Positions 1 to 6,333 are shown, counted from the first letter of the stretch. The stretch is DNA of 11,413 nt from Sulfurovum sp. (GCA_015661795.1 DQVJ01000012.1:1-11413); one strand, 5' to 3'. Program-made: numbers and translations. The notes: generated by a model from the letters alone, not told the origin.

Positions 1-1038
1 ATATTCGTAGATAAAATACCCTCCCTCTTCTCCATCAGAGTCTGCATCACTTGCAGAAAGGTAGACACCCTCTTGCATATAGTTTCTCTCCATTTGTGCG
101 ATGGTCTCATCTACAACTTTTCTATAGAGTTTGTCTTCTGTCATCTCATAGGTCTTCACATACACAGAGATAAGTTCAGCATTTGTATAAAGCATTTTTT
201 CAAAATGAGGTATCTGCCATGCCTCGTCTGTGGTATATCTAAAAAAACCTCCTCCTATTTGGTCATAAATACCACCTTCTGCCATCTTTTTCAGTGTAAA
301 CTCTGCCATTTCAAATGCTTTTTTATTACCATTTAATTTAAATATATCCAGCAAAAGTTCCAGCTTAGATGCTTCTGGGAATTTAGGACGTTTCGCAAAT
401 CCCCCATGCTCTTTATCAAATTGATTTTCTATCTCTTTTACTACTCGCTGCATTATTTTAGTATGTGGTCTCACTTTGAGTGTTGTTGCTCGTACCGCTT
501 TTTTATGTTTATTAATCATCCTAGCAAATAACCTATTTTGCTTTTGTATAGAAACAAAAGAAGACAATAGATGCAATAATCCCTTTGATCCATACCCTTC
601 TTCTTTTGGAATATAAGTACCTATAAAAAAAACTTCTTTATCTGGAGACATAAACACAGACAAAGGCCATCCACCTCTTTCTTCATGTACCGACATATAA
701 AGTGTTTGATATTGCTTATCGATCTGTGGATATTCTTCTCTATCCACTTTGATAGAGACAAAATCATTATTAAGTAGTTTTGCTATTTCTTCATCTGTAA
801 AACTCTCTTCTTCCATGACATGACACCAGTGACAGGTACTGTACCCAATAGAGAGAAATATAAGTTTGTTTTCTTTTTTTGCTTTATTCAATGCCTCTTT
901 CCCCCAAGGATACCAATATACAGGATTGTTGGCATGCTGCTGAAGATAAGGAGAATTTTCTTTTATCAATGCATTGGTGTACGGCTGCTCTGCTTCTAAA
1001 AAATGAAGTATAAATATCAATAATACTATATGCTGCAT
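1..1038 (-). CDS. DUF255 / YyaL-type thioredoxin-domain protein, N-terminal part (C-terminus outside window)
   Basis: An open frame of 346 codons starts at the ATG at 1038 and runs off the left edge without a stop. A weak AAAGAG ribosome site (1049-1044) lies 5 nt before the start. After a hydrophobic N-terminus (residues 4-14) comes the family hallmark IKENSPYLQQHANNPVYWYPW (residues 25-45). The thioredoxin-like active site CHWCHVMEEESF follows (Cys69, Cys72), then GGWPLSVF, HGGFAKRPKFPEASK and, at the edge, SASDADSDGEEGGYFIYEY. These are landmarks of the YyaL/SPATA20 family, which joins a thioredoxin fold to an (alpha/alpha)6 barrel and is usually about 650-700 residues, so roughly half is missing here. 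The molecular function of the family is poorly defined; a thiol-redox role is inferred from CxxC. Unusually, the start is hydrophobic and could be an export signal. The active site CHWCH also fits the CXXCH heme-attachment pattern, although in this family it is read as a thioredoxin motif. Confidence 0.88.
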   Translation of the reverse strand, partial: MQHIVLLIFILHFLEAEQPYTNALIKENSPYLQQHANNPVYWYPWGKEALNKAKKENKLIFLSIGYSTCHWCHVMEEESFTDEEIAKLLNNDFVSIKVDREEYPQIDKQYQTLYMSVHEERGGWPLSVFMSPDKEVFFIGTYIPKEEGYGSKGLLHLLSSFVSIQKQNRLFARMINKHKKAVRATTLKVRPHTKIMQRVVKEIENQFDKEHGGFAKRPKFPEASKLELLLDIFKLNGNKKAFEMAEFTLKKMAEGGIYDQIGGGFFRYTTDEAWQIPHFEKMLYTNAELISVYVKTYEMTEDKLYRKVVDETIAQMERNYMQEGVYLSASDADSDGEEGGYFIYEY

Positions 1039-1064
1039 AGTTACTCTTTAATGTATAATAACTC

Positions 1065-1073
1065 ACTATATCA
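1065..1073 (-). promoter_or_regulatory. Putative extended -10 promoter for the DUF255 gene
   Basis: On the minus strand the sequence reads TGATATAGT, an extended -10 element (TGN plus TATAGT). It is about 27 nt upstream of the DUF255 start codon, giving a short leader that contains the ribosome site. No convincing -35 box is seen, as is usual for Campylobacterota sigma70 promoters. Confidence 0.45.
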
Positions 1074-1151
1074 TAAAGTAGCCGACAATAAATAAAGAAG
1101 AAAAAATTGAAATACAATTGGTATTCTGTATAGTGCTGTAGATAAACTATT

Positions 1152-1183
1152 GGTTTGGGACGTATGTCTATACGTCCCAAACC
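1152..1183. terminator. Perfect 14-bp hairpin between the S24 repressor and the DUF255 gene
   Basis: GGTTTGGGACGTAT (1152-1165) is followed by a GTCT loop and its exact reverse complement (1170-1183). The hairpin lies 25 nt past the stop of the S24 repressor gene and well upstream of the DUF255 promoter. This fits transcription termination of the repressor mRNA. The following minus-strand sequence is only weakly T-rich, so it may instead be a 3'-end stabiliser or a dispersed palindrome. Confidence 0.6.
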
Positions 1184-1207
1184 TGTCAGATGTGTAAAGT
1201 ATACAAC

Positions 1208-1861
1208 CTAAAGAGACTCAATGTTTCCTACCACTTTCCCCACAATCGTCACTTCATCTGCGGCAACTGCCTGAGGTGGGTACATACTATTATCCGAAAT
1301 AAGGTCTATCATACCATCTGGTCGTCTTTGAATACGTTTAATAAAAAGTCCCCCAGTGGTTGAAGCGATAAAAATACCATTTTTATTGATATCTGTTTGT
1401 GTTCTATCTACAAAGACAATACTTCCATCTTGAAGCGTTGGCTCCATAGACTCACCATCAACATGAATAGCTTCAAGTTCTGTATTACCCATGCCCACCA
1501 TGTTATACATAATTTTCTCATCTACACTAATCATCTCATAATTTTCATCAAACACTTCTGCTCCCCCTCCCGCAGATGCTCTAATATCAGCAAAATAATG
1601 CACTTGAAAAAACTTTTCTGTCTCAGCTTTAAGCATATCAACTGCTTGGTCAAAGAAAAGCCAATTTGCCGATATTTTCTTTATTGCACAAAACTCCAAT
1701 ATCTCTTCATAGGGAATAGAATTTCGTTTTTTCATTGTTGCGAAAGTTGCCTGAGGGATATTCAGCGCATCTGCCACATCTTTATCAAATACTTTTTTAC
1801 CTACTCTACTTTCGGAAATAATATCTTTTAATTTGTCGATTACTTCACTTAATACTAACAT
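1208..1861 (-). CDS. CI/LexA-like S24 family transcriptional repressor (HTH plus self-cleaving peptidase domain)
   Basis: This 217-residue protein has the length and layout of lambdoid CI/LexA-type repressors. Residues 5-70 form a helix-turn-helix domain of the phage CI type, with the probable recognition region DVADALNIPQATFATMKKRN (28-47). Residues 87-217 are an S24 peptidase domain. Its nucleophile is Ser138 in HVDGESMEPTLQDG and its general base is Lys175 in GLFIKRI. An Ala97-Gly98 bond in RASAGGGAEV sits where LexA and CI cleave themselves, so RecA-stimulated autocleavage is plausible though not shown. The start has a strong AAAGGAG site. The gene is divergent from a 37-codon gene, with repeated TGACATA-containing motifs between them that could be operators. 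Campylobacterota are generally described as lacking classical LexA, so this could be a stress regulator or a domesticated prophage repressor. No other phage genes are visible. Confidence 0.9.
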   Translation of the reverse strand: MLVLSEVIDKLKDIISESRVGKKVFDKDVADALNIPQATFATMKKRNSIPYEEILEFCAIKKISANWLFFDQAVDMLKAETEKFFQVHYFADIRASAGGGAEVFDENYEMISVDEKIMYNMVGMGNTELEAIHVDGESMEPTLQDGSIVFVDRTQTDINKNGIFIASTTGGLFIKRIQRRPDGMIDLISDNSMYPPQAVAADEVTIVGKVVGNIESL

Positions 1862-1957
1862 TCTTGCTCCTTTTTTTAATGTGACATAGAGTACTTCACT
1901 CTAGTCATGTTTAACATATAGATAGGTAAGTATATAGTATTTTTTCTTAAAAGTATG

Positions 1958-1973
1958 ACAATTTGACATATTT
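1958..1973 (+). repeat. Direct repeat copy 1, candidate operator
   Basis: The sequence ACAATTTGACATATTT occurs here and again exactly at 1999-2014, 41 bp apart start to start, close to four helical turns. That spacing would place two bound repressors on the same DNA face. The repeat is not palindromic, which is unusual for a dimeric CI-type operator. Confidence 0.55.
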
Positions 1974-1998
1974 TTAGAAATATATTCATAAATTAAAT

Positions 1999-2014
1999 AC
2001 AATTTGACATATTT
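1999..2014 (+). repeat. Direct repeat copy 2, candidate operator overlapping the small-gene leader
   Basis: This is an exact second copy of ACAATTTGACATATTT. It ends 6 nt before the AAAGGA ribosome site and 18 nt before the ATG of the 37-codon gene, so a protein bound here would block transcription or early elongation of that gene. Confidence 0.55.
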
Positions 2015-2032
2015 AAACCTAAAGGATAAAAA

Positions 2033-2146
2033 ATGGTATATTCAGAAAATAAAGAATTATTAAGCTACGCGATAAAAATGGGTTGTAAAACAGCTGCGGA
2101 ATTTGCTATGTTTTTACGAGCGAGAGAATCAATCCTCGCACTTTAA
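2033..2146 (+). CDS. Small protein of 37 residues, divergent from the S24 repressor; function unknown
   Basis: ATG at 2033 follows a good AAAGGA site (2021-2026) with a 6-nt spacer, and the frame ends at TAA 2144-2146. The product starts MVYSENKELLSYAIKMG and ends RARESILAL, with the middle CKTAAEFAMFLRA. It looks like one or two amphipathic helices with a net positive second half. I do not recognise it. It has one Cys and neither a signal peptide nor a clear transmembrane segment. It stops only 4 nt short of the convergent moeA stop codon, with no terminator between, so its transcript probably runs antisense into moeA. The ribosome site, tight fit after the operator-like repeats and divergence from the repressor favour a real gene. 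Its short length keeps doubt. It could be a Cro- or antirepressor-like partner, or a damage-induced peptide. Confidence 0.55.
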   Translation: MVYSENKELLSYAIKMGCKTAAEFAMFLRARESILAL

Positions 2147-2150
2147 TCAA

Positions 2151-3350
2151 TTATCCAAAAAGCAGTACATTTACCTCATCACCCGTTACTTTAGAAGTAT
2201 CTTCTTCTGTGGTGACTAGCAAGCCTACATCGCCTAGCATATTGGTAAGTATGGCAGAAGATCCGACTTTTTTATCTTTAAAGTCAACATAATACTCTCC
2301 ATGTAAAAGGGATACATTACAGGCGGTAAATTCAGCTTTTTTAGCACGCTTTACAAAAGACTCTTTTAGTTTTGCCTTCACTATATGTAAACTAGATTTC
2401 CCCTGCTGTAGCTTCTCTATTAACGGCACGAGATAAAGTAATGCTGTCACTGTAGAAGAGTAGGCAAAGCCTGGTAAACCTATGATGAATTTATCATCTT
2501 TACGTGCTACCATAATGTGTTGACCTGGCTTCACACGTACTCCTTTAAAAAGTACCTGACAATCAAGTGCATAGATGACATCTTTAACAAAATCAAAATC
2601 ACCCACACTCACACCCCCTGTTGTTACCACAATATCAGACTGTTCTAAAGCTACAGCGATTTCTTTAGCAATCGTTTCTTTATCATCTTTGATACAGCCA
2701 TGTTGCAACGGTATGCCATCATATTTTTTAACAATTGCTTCTAGGATATAATTATTTGAAGAACGAATCTGTGCATCGTTGGTTTGTTCTTCCCCAAGTT
2801 CGAGCAATTCTGAACCTGTAGAGAGTATAGCTACTCTTGGCTTCTCGTATACAAGAACATTGGCAATATTTAAAGATGCCATCACTCCTATCTGAGGAAA
2901 GTCTATTTTTGTACCTTTCGCAATAAGCAACTGCCCTTTAGCATAGTTTTCACCTACTTCACGTACAGAAAACCCTTGAGGCACTTCCTCCATGATAACT
3001 ATCTCATCGTTATCTACTTTTACATTTTCTATCGGTATCAATGTATCTGCACCTTTGGGCATCAAAGAACCCGTAAAGGTCTTGATACATGTACCTCCTA
3101 TCACTTCTGCCTTCAAGGAAGAACCTGCAGGGTTTATACTGTCTACTCTCAATCTTCCTAAAGTCATATCTTCATGGATAATGGCATATCCATCCATAGC
3201 TGATGTAGGTAACTCTGGTGAATTATGGTCAGCGATGATATCTTCGGCTAAGACATACCCTAAAGCATCTACTATGTAAAGTGCTTTTGTTCTATAATTT
3301 TCTATTTCAAGATTCTTTAATATCTCTATTGATTCATCAAAATGAAGCAT
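2151..3350 (-). CDS. moeA: MoeA, molybdopterin molybdenumtransferase
   Basis: This 399-residue protein matches the usual MoeA length (about 400). MoeA inserts molybdate into adenylylated molybdopterin at the last step of molybdenum-cofactor assembly in the cytoplasm. Visible family signatures are PELPTSAMDGYAI (45-57), the GSLMPKGADTLIPIE segment (94-108), the MoaB/Mog-like domain with AILSTGSELLELGE (174-187) and VTTGGVSVGDFDFVKDVI (242-259), and a C-terminal beta domain from about residue 320. The common GLPGNPVS loop appears as GLPGFAYSS (291-299). The start has AAAGG at 3364-3360. It lies 110 bp downstream of moaE on the same strand and belongs functionally with moaDE. The gap contains TATAAT-like elements (for example minus strand 3423-3418), so it may also have its own promoter. 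Its 3' end nearly touches the convergent 37-codon gene. Confidence 0.95.
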   Translation of the reverse strand: MLHFDESIEILKNLEIENYRTKALYIVDALGYVLAEDIIADHNSPELPTSAMDGYAIIHEDMTLGRLRVDSINPAGSSLKAEVIGGTCIKTFTGSLMPKGADTLIPIENVKVDNDEIVIMEEVPQGFSVREVGENYAKGQLLIAKGTKIDFPQIGVMASLNIANVLVYEKPRVAILSTGSELLELGEEQTNDAQIRSSNNYILEAIVKKYDGIPLQHGCIKDDKETIAKEIAVALEQSDIVVTTGGVSVGDFDFVKDVIYALDCQVLFKGVRVKPGQHIMVARKDDKFIIGLPGFAYSSTVTALLYLVPLIEKLQQGKSSLHIVKAKLKESFVKRAKKAEFTACNVSLLHGEYYVDFKDKKVGSSAILTNMLGDVGLLVTTEEDTSKVTGDEVNVLLFG

Positions 3351-3460
3351 TGGGGAATTCCTTTATTACTATAAGGTACGTTTGCTAACATACCTCTGTA
3401 TTTGATATAAATATAATATTATATTGGTTCATTAAATGCAGTGGCATTGCTTCACACACT

Positions 3461-3895
3461 TTACGCAAGTAAACCCGAGCCATACATAGGGGTACTTCTG
3501 TCTGCTGCATAAATGCGTTCACCATTTTTTACGTCATATTTCCATATGGGGGCATTGGCTTTAAAGTCCTCTACAAATGCATCTATAAGTTCTAGTGCTA
3601 CTCTCCGCTTAGGAGAAAATACAGCAGAGATATATGAAGAGGTATGTATAGGCACATCTCCTTGTGAGTGAGCCATCTTTACAGATGCCCCTAAGGCCTT
3701 TGCTTTTTCTTGCCATGTATCAAACCACTCTCTCAACACAGGTTCATAAATGTCAAAGCTCAACGCCTCTATATCATCTTCAGCACGTATCGTCCCAACA
3801 AAAGGGATGTAGGCACCATAGTTTGAATGGGCTTCTTCATCTAACCACCTGCAAAAAATCTCTTTGATATCTAGTGGGCCATCATACAATTCCAC
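3461..3895 (-). CDS. moaE: MoaE, molybdopterin synthase catalytic subunit
   Basis: The 144-residue product is the large subunit of molybdopterin synthase, which adds two sulfurs carried by MoaD to precursor Z (cPMP). Landmarks are GAYIPFVGTIR (27-37), YEPVLREWFD (50-59, near the family YExY region), HSQGDVPIHTSSYISAVFSPKRRVALELIDAFVEDFK (76-112) and APIWKYDVKNGERI (115-128). Lys119 in IWKYD corresponds to the catalytic lysine of the family's FWK motif, and Lys123 may be the second active-site lysine. The gene begins 3 nt after the moaD stop, so the two subunits are almost certainly co-translated. The C-terminus (STPMYGSGLLA) is short and uncharged and could approach the MoaD tail. Confidence is high from motifs, length and neighbour. 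Confidence 0.95.
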   Translation of the reverse strand: MELYDGPLDIKEIFCRWLDEEAHSNYGAYIPFVGTIRAEDDIEALSFDIYEPVLREWFDTWQEKAKALGASVKMAHSQGDVPIHTSSYISAVFSPKRRVALELIDAFVEDFKANAPIWKYDVKNGERIYAADRSTPMYGSGLLA

Positions 3896-3898
3896 TGA

Positions 3899-4120
3899 TT
3901 ATCCACCACATACAGGAGGCAAAATAGACACCCTGTCTCCATCTTTTAAGCTCGTGTTTAAATCATTTACCATTGTATCATTGAGTGCAACGGCACACTT
4001 GTCCAGCCATTGGATTAAAGTACTATCTTCTTTTAACTTTGCAGAGACATCTGCCAGAGTACTGGCTTCCATCTCTATAGGCATTTTATCAATAGGACCT
4101 AAAAATTCTACTTTTATCAT
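3899..4120 (-). CDS. moaD: MoaD, molybdopterin synthase sulfur-carrier subunit
   Basis: This is a 73-residue ubiquitin-fold protein. It ends in the diagnostic Gly-Gly (ILPPVCGG), whose terminal carboxylate is converted to a thiocarboxylate that donates sulfur in the MoaE active site. The body shows VEFLGPI (4-10), a helix around LADVSAKLKED (22-32), VALNDTMV (44-51) and LKDGDRVSILPPV (58-70), which is typical of MoaD/ThiS proteins. The cysteine next to the Gly-Gly is a small oddity. ThiS is less likely because the next gene, 3 nt away, is moaE. The ribosome site AGAGAGGAA precedes the ATG, and a TATAAT lies about 30 nt upstream, so this is probably the first gene of the moaD-moaE-(moeA) unit. 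Confidence 0.95.
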   Translation of the reverse strand: MIKVEFLGPIDKMPIEMEASTLADVSAKLKEDSTLIQWLDKCAVALNDTMVNDLNTSLKDGDRVSILPPVCGG

Positions 4121-4149
4121 GAGAAATTCCTCTCTAACCTGTTAACGCG

Positions 4150-4155
4150 ATTATA
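4150..4155 (-). promoter_or_regulatory. Putative -10 box for moaD
   Basis: A perfect TATAAT on the minus strand lies 29 nt before the moaD start codon, leaving a leader of about 20 nt that contains the ribosome site. It is back to back with the mqnA promoter in a 74-bp divergent gap. No -35 box is apparent. Confidence 0.55.
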
Positions 4156-4162
4156 AATCTTG

Positions 4163-4173
4163 TTTGGTATAAT
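4163..4173 (+). promoter_or_regulatory. Extended -10 promoter for mqnA
   Basis: TTTGGTATAAT is an ideal Campylobacterota-type extended -10 element. It ends 21 nt before the mqnA ATG, and an AAAAAAAGG ribosome site ends 5 nt before that start. It nearly abuts the divergent moaD -10 box, so the two promoters could interfere with each other. Confidence 0.65.
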
Positions 4174-4194
4174 CATGCTTAAAAAAAGGTTTGC

Positions 4195-4830
4195 ATGTTA
4201 TTTGGTTCTATATCATACCTTAACCTATTGCCCTTTCAAGTTTTCTTAAAACGTCACCTGATACACAACGCAACTAAGATGAGTTTTAACTACAAACGTG
4301 CTGTTCCTAGTACTATTAATAAAGCATTAAAACGAAAAGCCATTCATGCCGCATTTATTTCATCTGTTGCATCACGTCAATGTCACTGTACCAACCTTGG
4401 TATCATTGCACATAAAAAGGTCTATTCTGTATTGCTACTTGAAGGAGAGAACCAAACAGACCCTGCATCTGCTACTTCTAACCAATTAGCCAAAGTACTA
4501 AACCTACAAGGTCAAGTACTCATAGGTGACGCTGCACTCAAGCACTACCTTGATGGGGGAGAAGGTTTAGACTTAGCAGAAGCATGGTTTGAGAAGACAG
4601 GGTTACCTTTTGTCTTTGCTAGACTTTGCTATAACAAACATGGGCAAAGTGTTAGAAAGATAGCTAAGTCCTTTGCAAATACAAAGACGGAAATACCCCA
4701 ATATATTTTAAAACGTGAAGCAAAAAAACGAGGCATCACACCTAAGCAACTTACGTGGTACTTGGGGCATATTCATTATGAAATGGATTGGAAAAGCAAG
4801 AGAGGATTAAAAAAGTTTTTATCCATGTAG
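4195..4830 (+). CDS. mqnA: MqnA, chorismate dehydratase (futalosine menaquinone pathway)
   Basis: This protein has 211 residues, shorter than the roughly 270-290 of many bacterial MqnA proteins. As I recall, Campylobacterota versions are also short. MqnA dehydrates chorismate to 3-enolpyruvylbenzoate, the first step of futalosine-dependent menaquinone synthesis in the cytoplasm. It has the periplasmic-binding-protein-like fold shared with MqnD. Signatures are GSISYLNLLPF (4-14), AAFISSVASR (52-61), DPASATSNQLAKVL (89-102), LIGDAAL (109-115) and DLAEAWFEKTGLPFVFARL (126-144). MqnD is less likely because the N-terminal SYLNLLPF is the MqnA form. The C-terminal 50 residues are very basic. The last codons (Met then TAG) lie inside a palindrome shared with the convergent gltX. 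Menaquinone is the main respiratory quinone in this phylum. Confidence 0.9.
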   Translation: MLFGSISYLNLLPFQVFLKRHLIHNATKMSFNYKRAVPSTINKALKRKAIHAAFISSVASRQCHCTNLGIIAHKKVYSVLLLEGENQTDPASATSNQLAKVLNLQGQVLIGDAALKHYLDGGEGLDLAEAWFEKTGLPFVFARLCYNKHGQSVRKIAKSFANTKTEIPQYILKREAKKRGITPKQLTWYLGHIHYEMDWKSKRGLKKFLSM

Positions 4831-4855
4831 GGTGCAATGCATTGCACCCTACATG
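4824..4855. terminator. Perfect 32-nt palindrome carrying the stop codons of both mqnA and gltX
   Basis: CATGTAGGGTGCAATG (4824-4839) is followed immediately by its exact reverse complement (4840-4855), 16 bp per arm with no spacer. Each arm begins CATGTAG, so both convergent genes end in ATG TAG: mqnA with stop at 4828-4830 and gltX with stop at 4851-4849. As RNA it forms a strong hairpin in either direction. On the minus strand a T-rich stretch follows within mqnA, which supports a bidirectional terminator. Confidence 0.8.
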
Positions 4856-6231
4856 TTGGCTATCGCTTTATCAATCCGCTTAATCGTCTCATTCACACCC
4901 AAAATAGCCATAATTTCATCAAGACCAGAACCTGTCATGCTTCCCATAAGACTAACACGCAAAGGCATACCTATTTTTCCAAAGCCTATCTCTTTTTCTT
5001 CTACTATTTTTTCCATTACCGAATGAAATGCTTCTTTTGTAGTAGGCTGAGCTAGGGCTAGCATATCGGCAAAAGAAGAAAGTATCTCTTTAGCCTCACC
5101 TTTAAAAGCTTTTTTGGCTGACTTAGGGTCATACTCTATAGGGGCAGTGGTAATGAGCTTGATTTGTTCTGCAAGTTCTACAAGGGTTTTACCTCTCTCT
5201 TTTGTGGCATTTAAAAGCATAGAGGCTTTCTCAGTCCCCTCTAGGTCAACACCAAAGTCTTTTAATAGTCCTATGAGTTTCTCATCTGAAGCTTCTTTGA
5301 TGTAGTGAGCGTTGAGCCATAGTAACTTGTCTAAGTTGTAATTCGACGCAGATTTGTTGATGTCATTGGGATCAAAAAGTGCTATCATTTCTTCCACGCT
5401 AAATATCTCTTGGTCTCCATGACTCCACCCTAGACGTACAAGAAAGTTAAGTAATGCCTCTGGTAAATATCCCATCGTTTTGTAATCCATGACATCTGTC
5501 GCACCATCTCGCTTAGAGAGTTTTTTTCCCTGTTCATTGTTTATCATTGCTACATGGTAAAAGTTTGGCTGTTTTAGTCCTAATGCATTATAAACAACTA
5601 TTTGTTTAGGTGTATTGTAAAGGTGGTCATCTCCACGTATCACTTCGGTGCATCCCATAAGTGCATCATCTATGGCGACAACAAAATTATAAGTAGGTGT
5701 TCCATCTGCACGGGCAATCACAAAGTCATCTACCTCGGTAGCTGCGATATTCATCTCACCTTTAACCCCATCTACAAAAGATATAGTTCCTTCTTGTGGT
5801 GCTTTTATACGTATTACTGGGTCTACCCCTTCTGGCGGTACACCTATGAAGTTACGGTAACGTCCATCATAACGTGTGCGTTCTTTATTGGCCATCTGTT
5901 CCTCACGAAGAGCCGCCAGTTCCTCCTTTGACATATAGCACTTATAGGCTTTACCTTCCTTAAGAAGTTGATTTATATATTTTTTATATACATTAAAACG
6001 TTTAGACTGGTAGATCACTTCACCATCACATCCCATGCCAACCCACTCAAAAGCTTTTAAGATGGCATCTTTTGCCTCTTCTGAATTGCGTGCCATATCT
6101 GTATCTTCTATTCGTAAAAGAAATGTTCCATCATTGTGTTTGGCAGTAAGCCAAGAAAAAAGTGCTGTTCGAAGCCCACCAATATGTAAATATCCTGTAG
6201 GACTGGGTGCAAAACGTGTTACTACTGACAT
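4849..6231 (-). CDS. gltX: Glutamyl-tRNA synthetase (GltX)
   Basis: This 460-residue class I aminoacyl-tRNA synthetase charges tRNA-Glu with glutamate. The ATP-binding HIGH-type motif is TRFAPSPTGYLHIGGLRTALF (5-25) and the KMSKS-type motif is GKKLSKRDGATDVMDY (235-250). LRIEDTD (39-45) and EVIRGDDHLYNTPKQI (196-211) are further family blocks. The C-terminal anticodon-binding part (from about 330) is helical and ends EIMAILGVNETIKRIDKAIANM. Campylobacterota usually carry two GltX paralogues, one discriminating and one that misacylates tRNA-Gln for the GatCAB amidation route. From memory this protein is closer to the 463-residue Helicobacter GltX1, the tRNA-Glu enzyme, but the window alone does not settle specificity. 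An AAGG site precedes the ATG. The gene follows the HhH gene at about 100 bp on the same strand and converges on mqnA. Confidence 0.95.
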   Translation of the reverse strand: MSVVTRFAPSPTGYLHIGGLRTALFSWLTAKHNDGTFLLRIEDTDMARNSEEAKDAILKAFEWVGMGCDGEVIYQSKRFNVYKKYINQLLKEGKAYKCYMSKEELAALREEQMANKERTRYDGRYRNFIGVPPEGVDPVIRIKAPQEGTISFVDGVKGEMNIAATEVDDFVIARADGTPTYNFVVAIDDALMGCTEVIRGDDHLYNTPKQIVVYNALGLKQPNFYHVAMINNEQGKKLSKRDGATDVMDYKTMGYLPEALLNFLVRLGWSHGDQEIFSVEEMIALFDPNDINKSASNYNLDKLLWLNAHYIKEASDEKLIGLLKDFGVDLEGTEKASMLLNATKERGKTLVELAEQIKLITTAPIEYDPKSAKKAFKGEAKEILSSFADMLALAQPTTKEAFHSVMEKIVEEKEIGFGKIGMPLRVSLMGSMTGSGLDEIMAILGVNETIKRIDKAIANM

Positions 6232-6295
6232 AGATTAACCTTGAAATAAATTATGTGATTGTAACTAAAATGTGGTTAAGGAGGAGTTTGGGAAT

Positions 6296-6318
6296 GTCGG
6301 AGATACAATATCCCCGAC
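6296..6318. terminator. Weak hairpin between the HhH gene and gltX
   Basis: GTCGG (6296-6300) pairs with CCGAC (6314-6318), and GATA (6302-6305) with TATC (6309-6312), around a CAA loop with one internal mismatch. It lies just past the stop of the HhH gene. No T-run follows on the minus strand, so termination is uncertain and gltX may be partly read through. Confidence 0.35.
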
Positions 6319-6333
6319 CGATACTGTATAGTT

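Larger units (their letters stand above)
1862..2032. promoter_or_regulatory. Divergent control region between the S24 repressor and the 37-codon gene
   Basis: This 171-bp AT-rich region holds four TGACA words in the same orientation (starting at 1882, 1956, 1964 and 2005) and an imperfect dyad centred on TAGAGT (1887-1892) and ACTCTA (1898-1903). Two copies of a 16-nt repeat are annotated separately. On the minus strand a TTGTCA (1961-1956) followed 16 nt later by TACTAT (1939-1934) could be the repressor promoter, but this is weak. The arrangement resembles a repressor that controls itself and a divergent partner. Confidence 0.45.

Noticed and set aside
884..1180. Open frame of 98 codons on the minus strand overlapping the DUF255 start
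   Set aside because: It overlaps the DUF255 coding region in another frame, spans its promoter and the 1152 hairpin, and has no family resemblance.
1397..1831. Open frame of 144 codons on the plus strand opposite the S24 repressor
   Set aside because: It is antisense to a convincing gene, rich in Cys/His/Phe as shadow frames are, and has no ribosome site.
1208..2146. Prophage remnant around the S24 repressor
   Set aside because: No integrase, structural, replication or attachment-site sequence is visible, and housekeeping genes lie directly on both sides.
3435..3448. Small AATGC/GCATT hairpin between moaE and moeA as a terminator
   Set aside because: A 5-bp stem with no T-run is expected by chance in AT-rich DNA.
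3864..4145. Open frame on the plus strand opposite moaD and the moaE start
   Set aside because: It mirrors two well-supported genes and crosses their promoter; no motif is seen.
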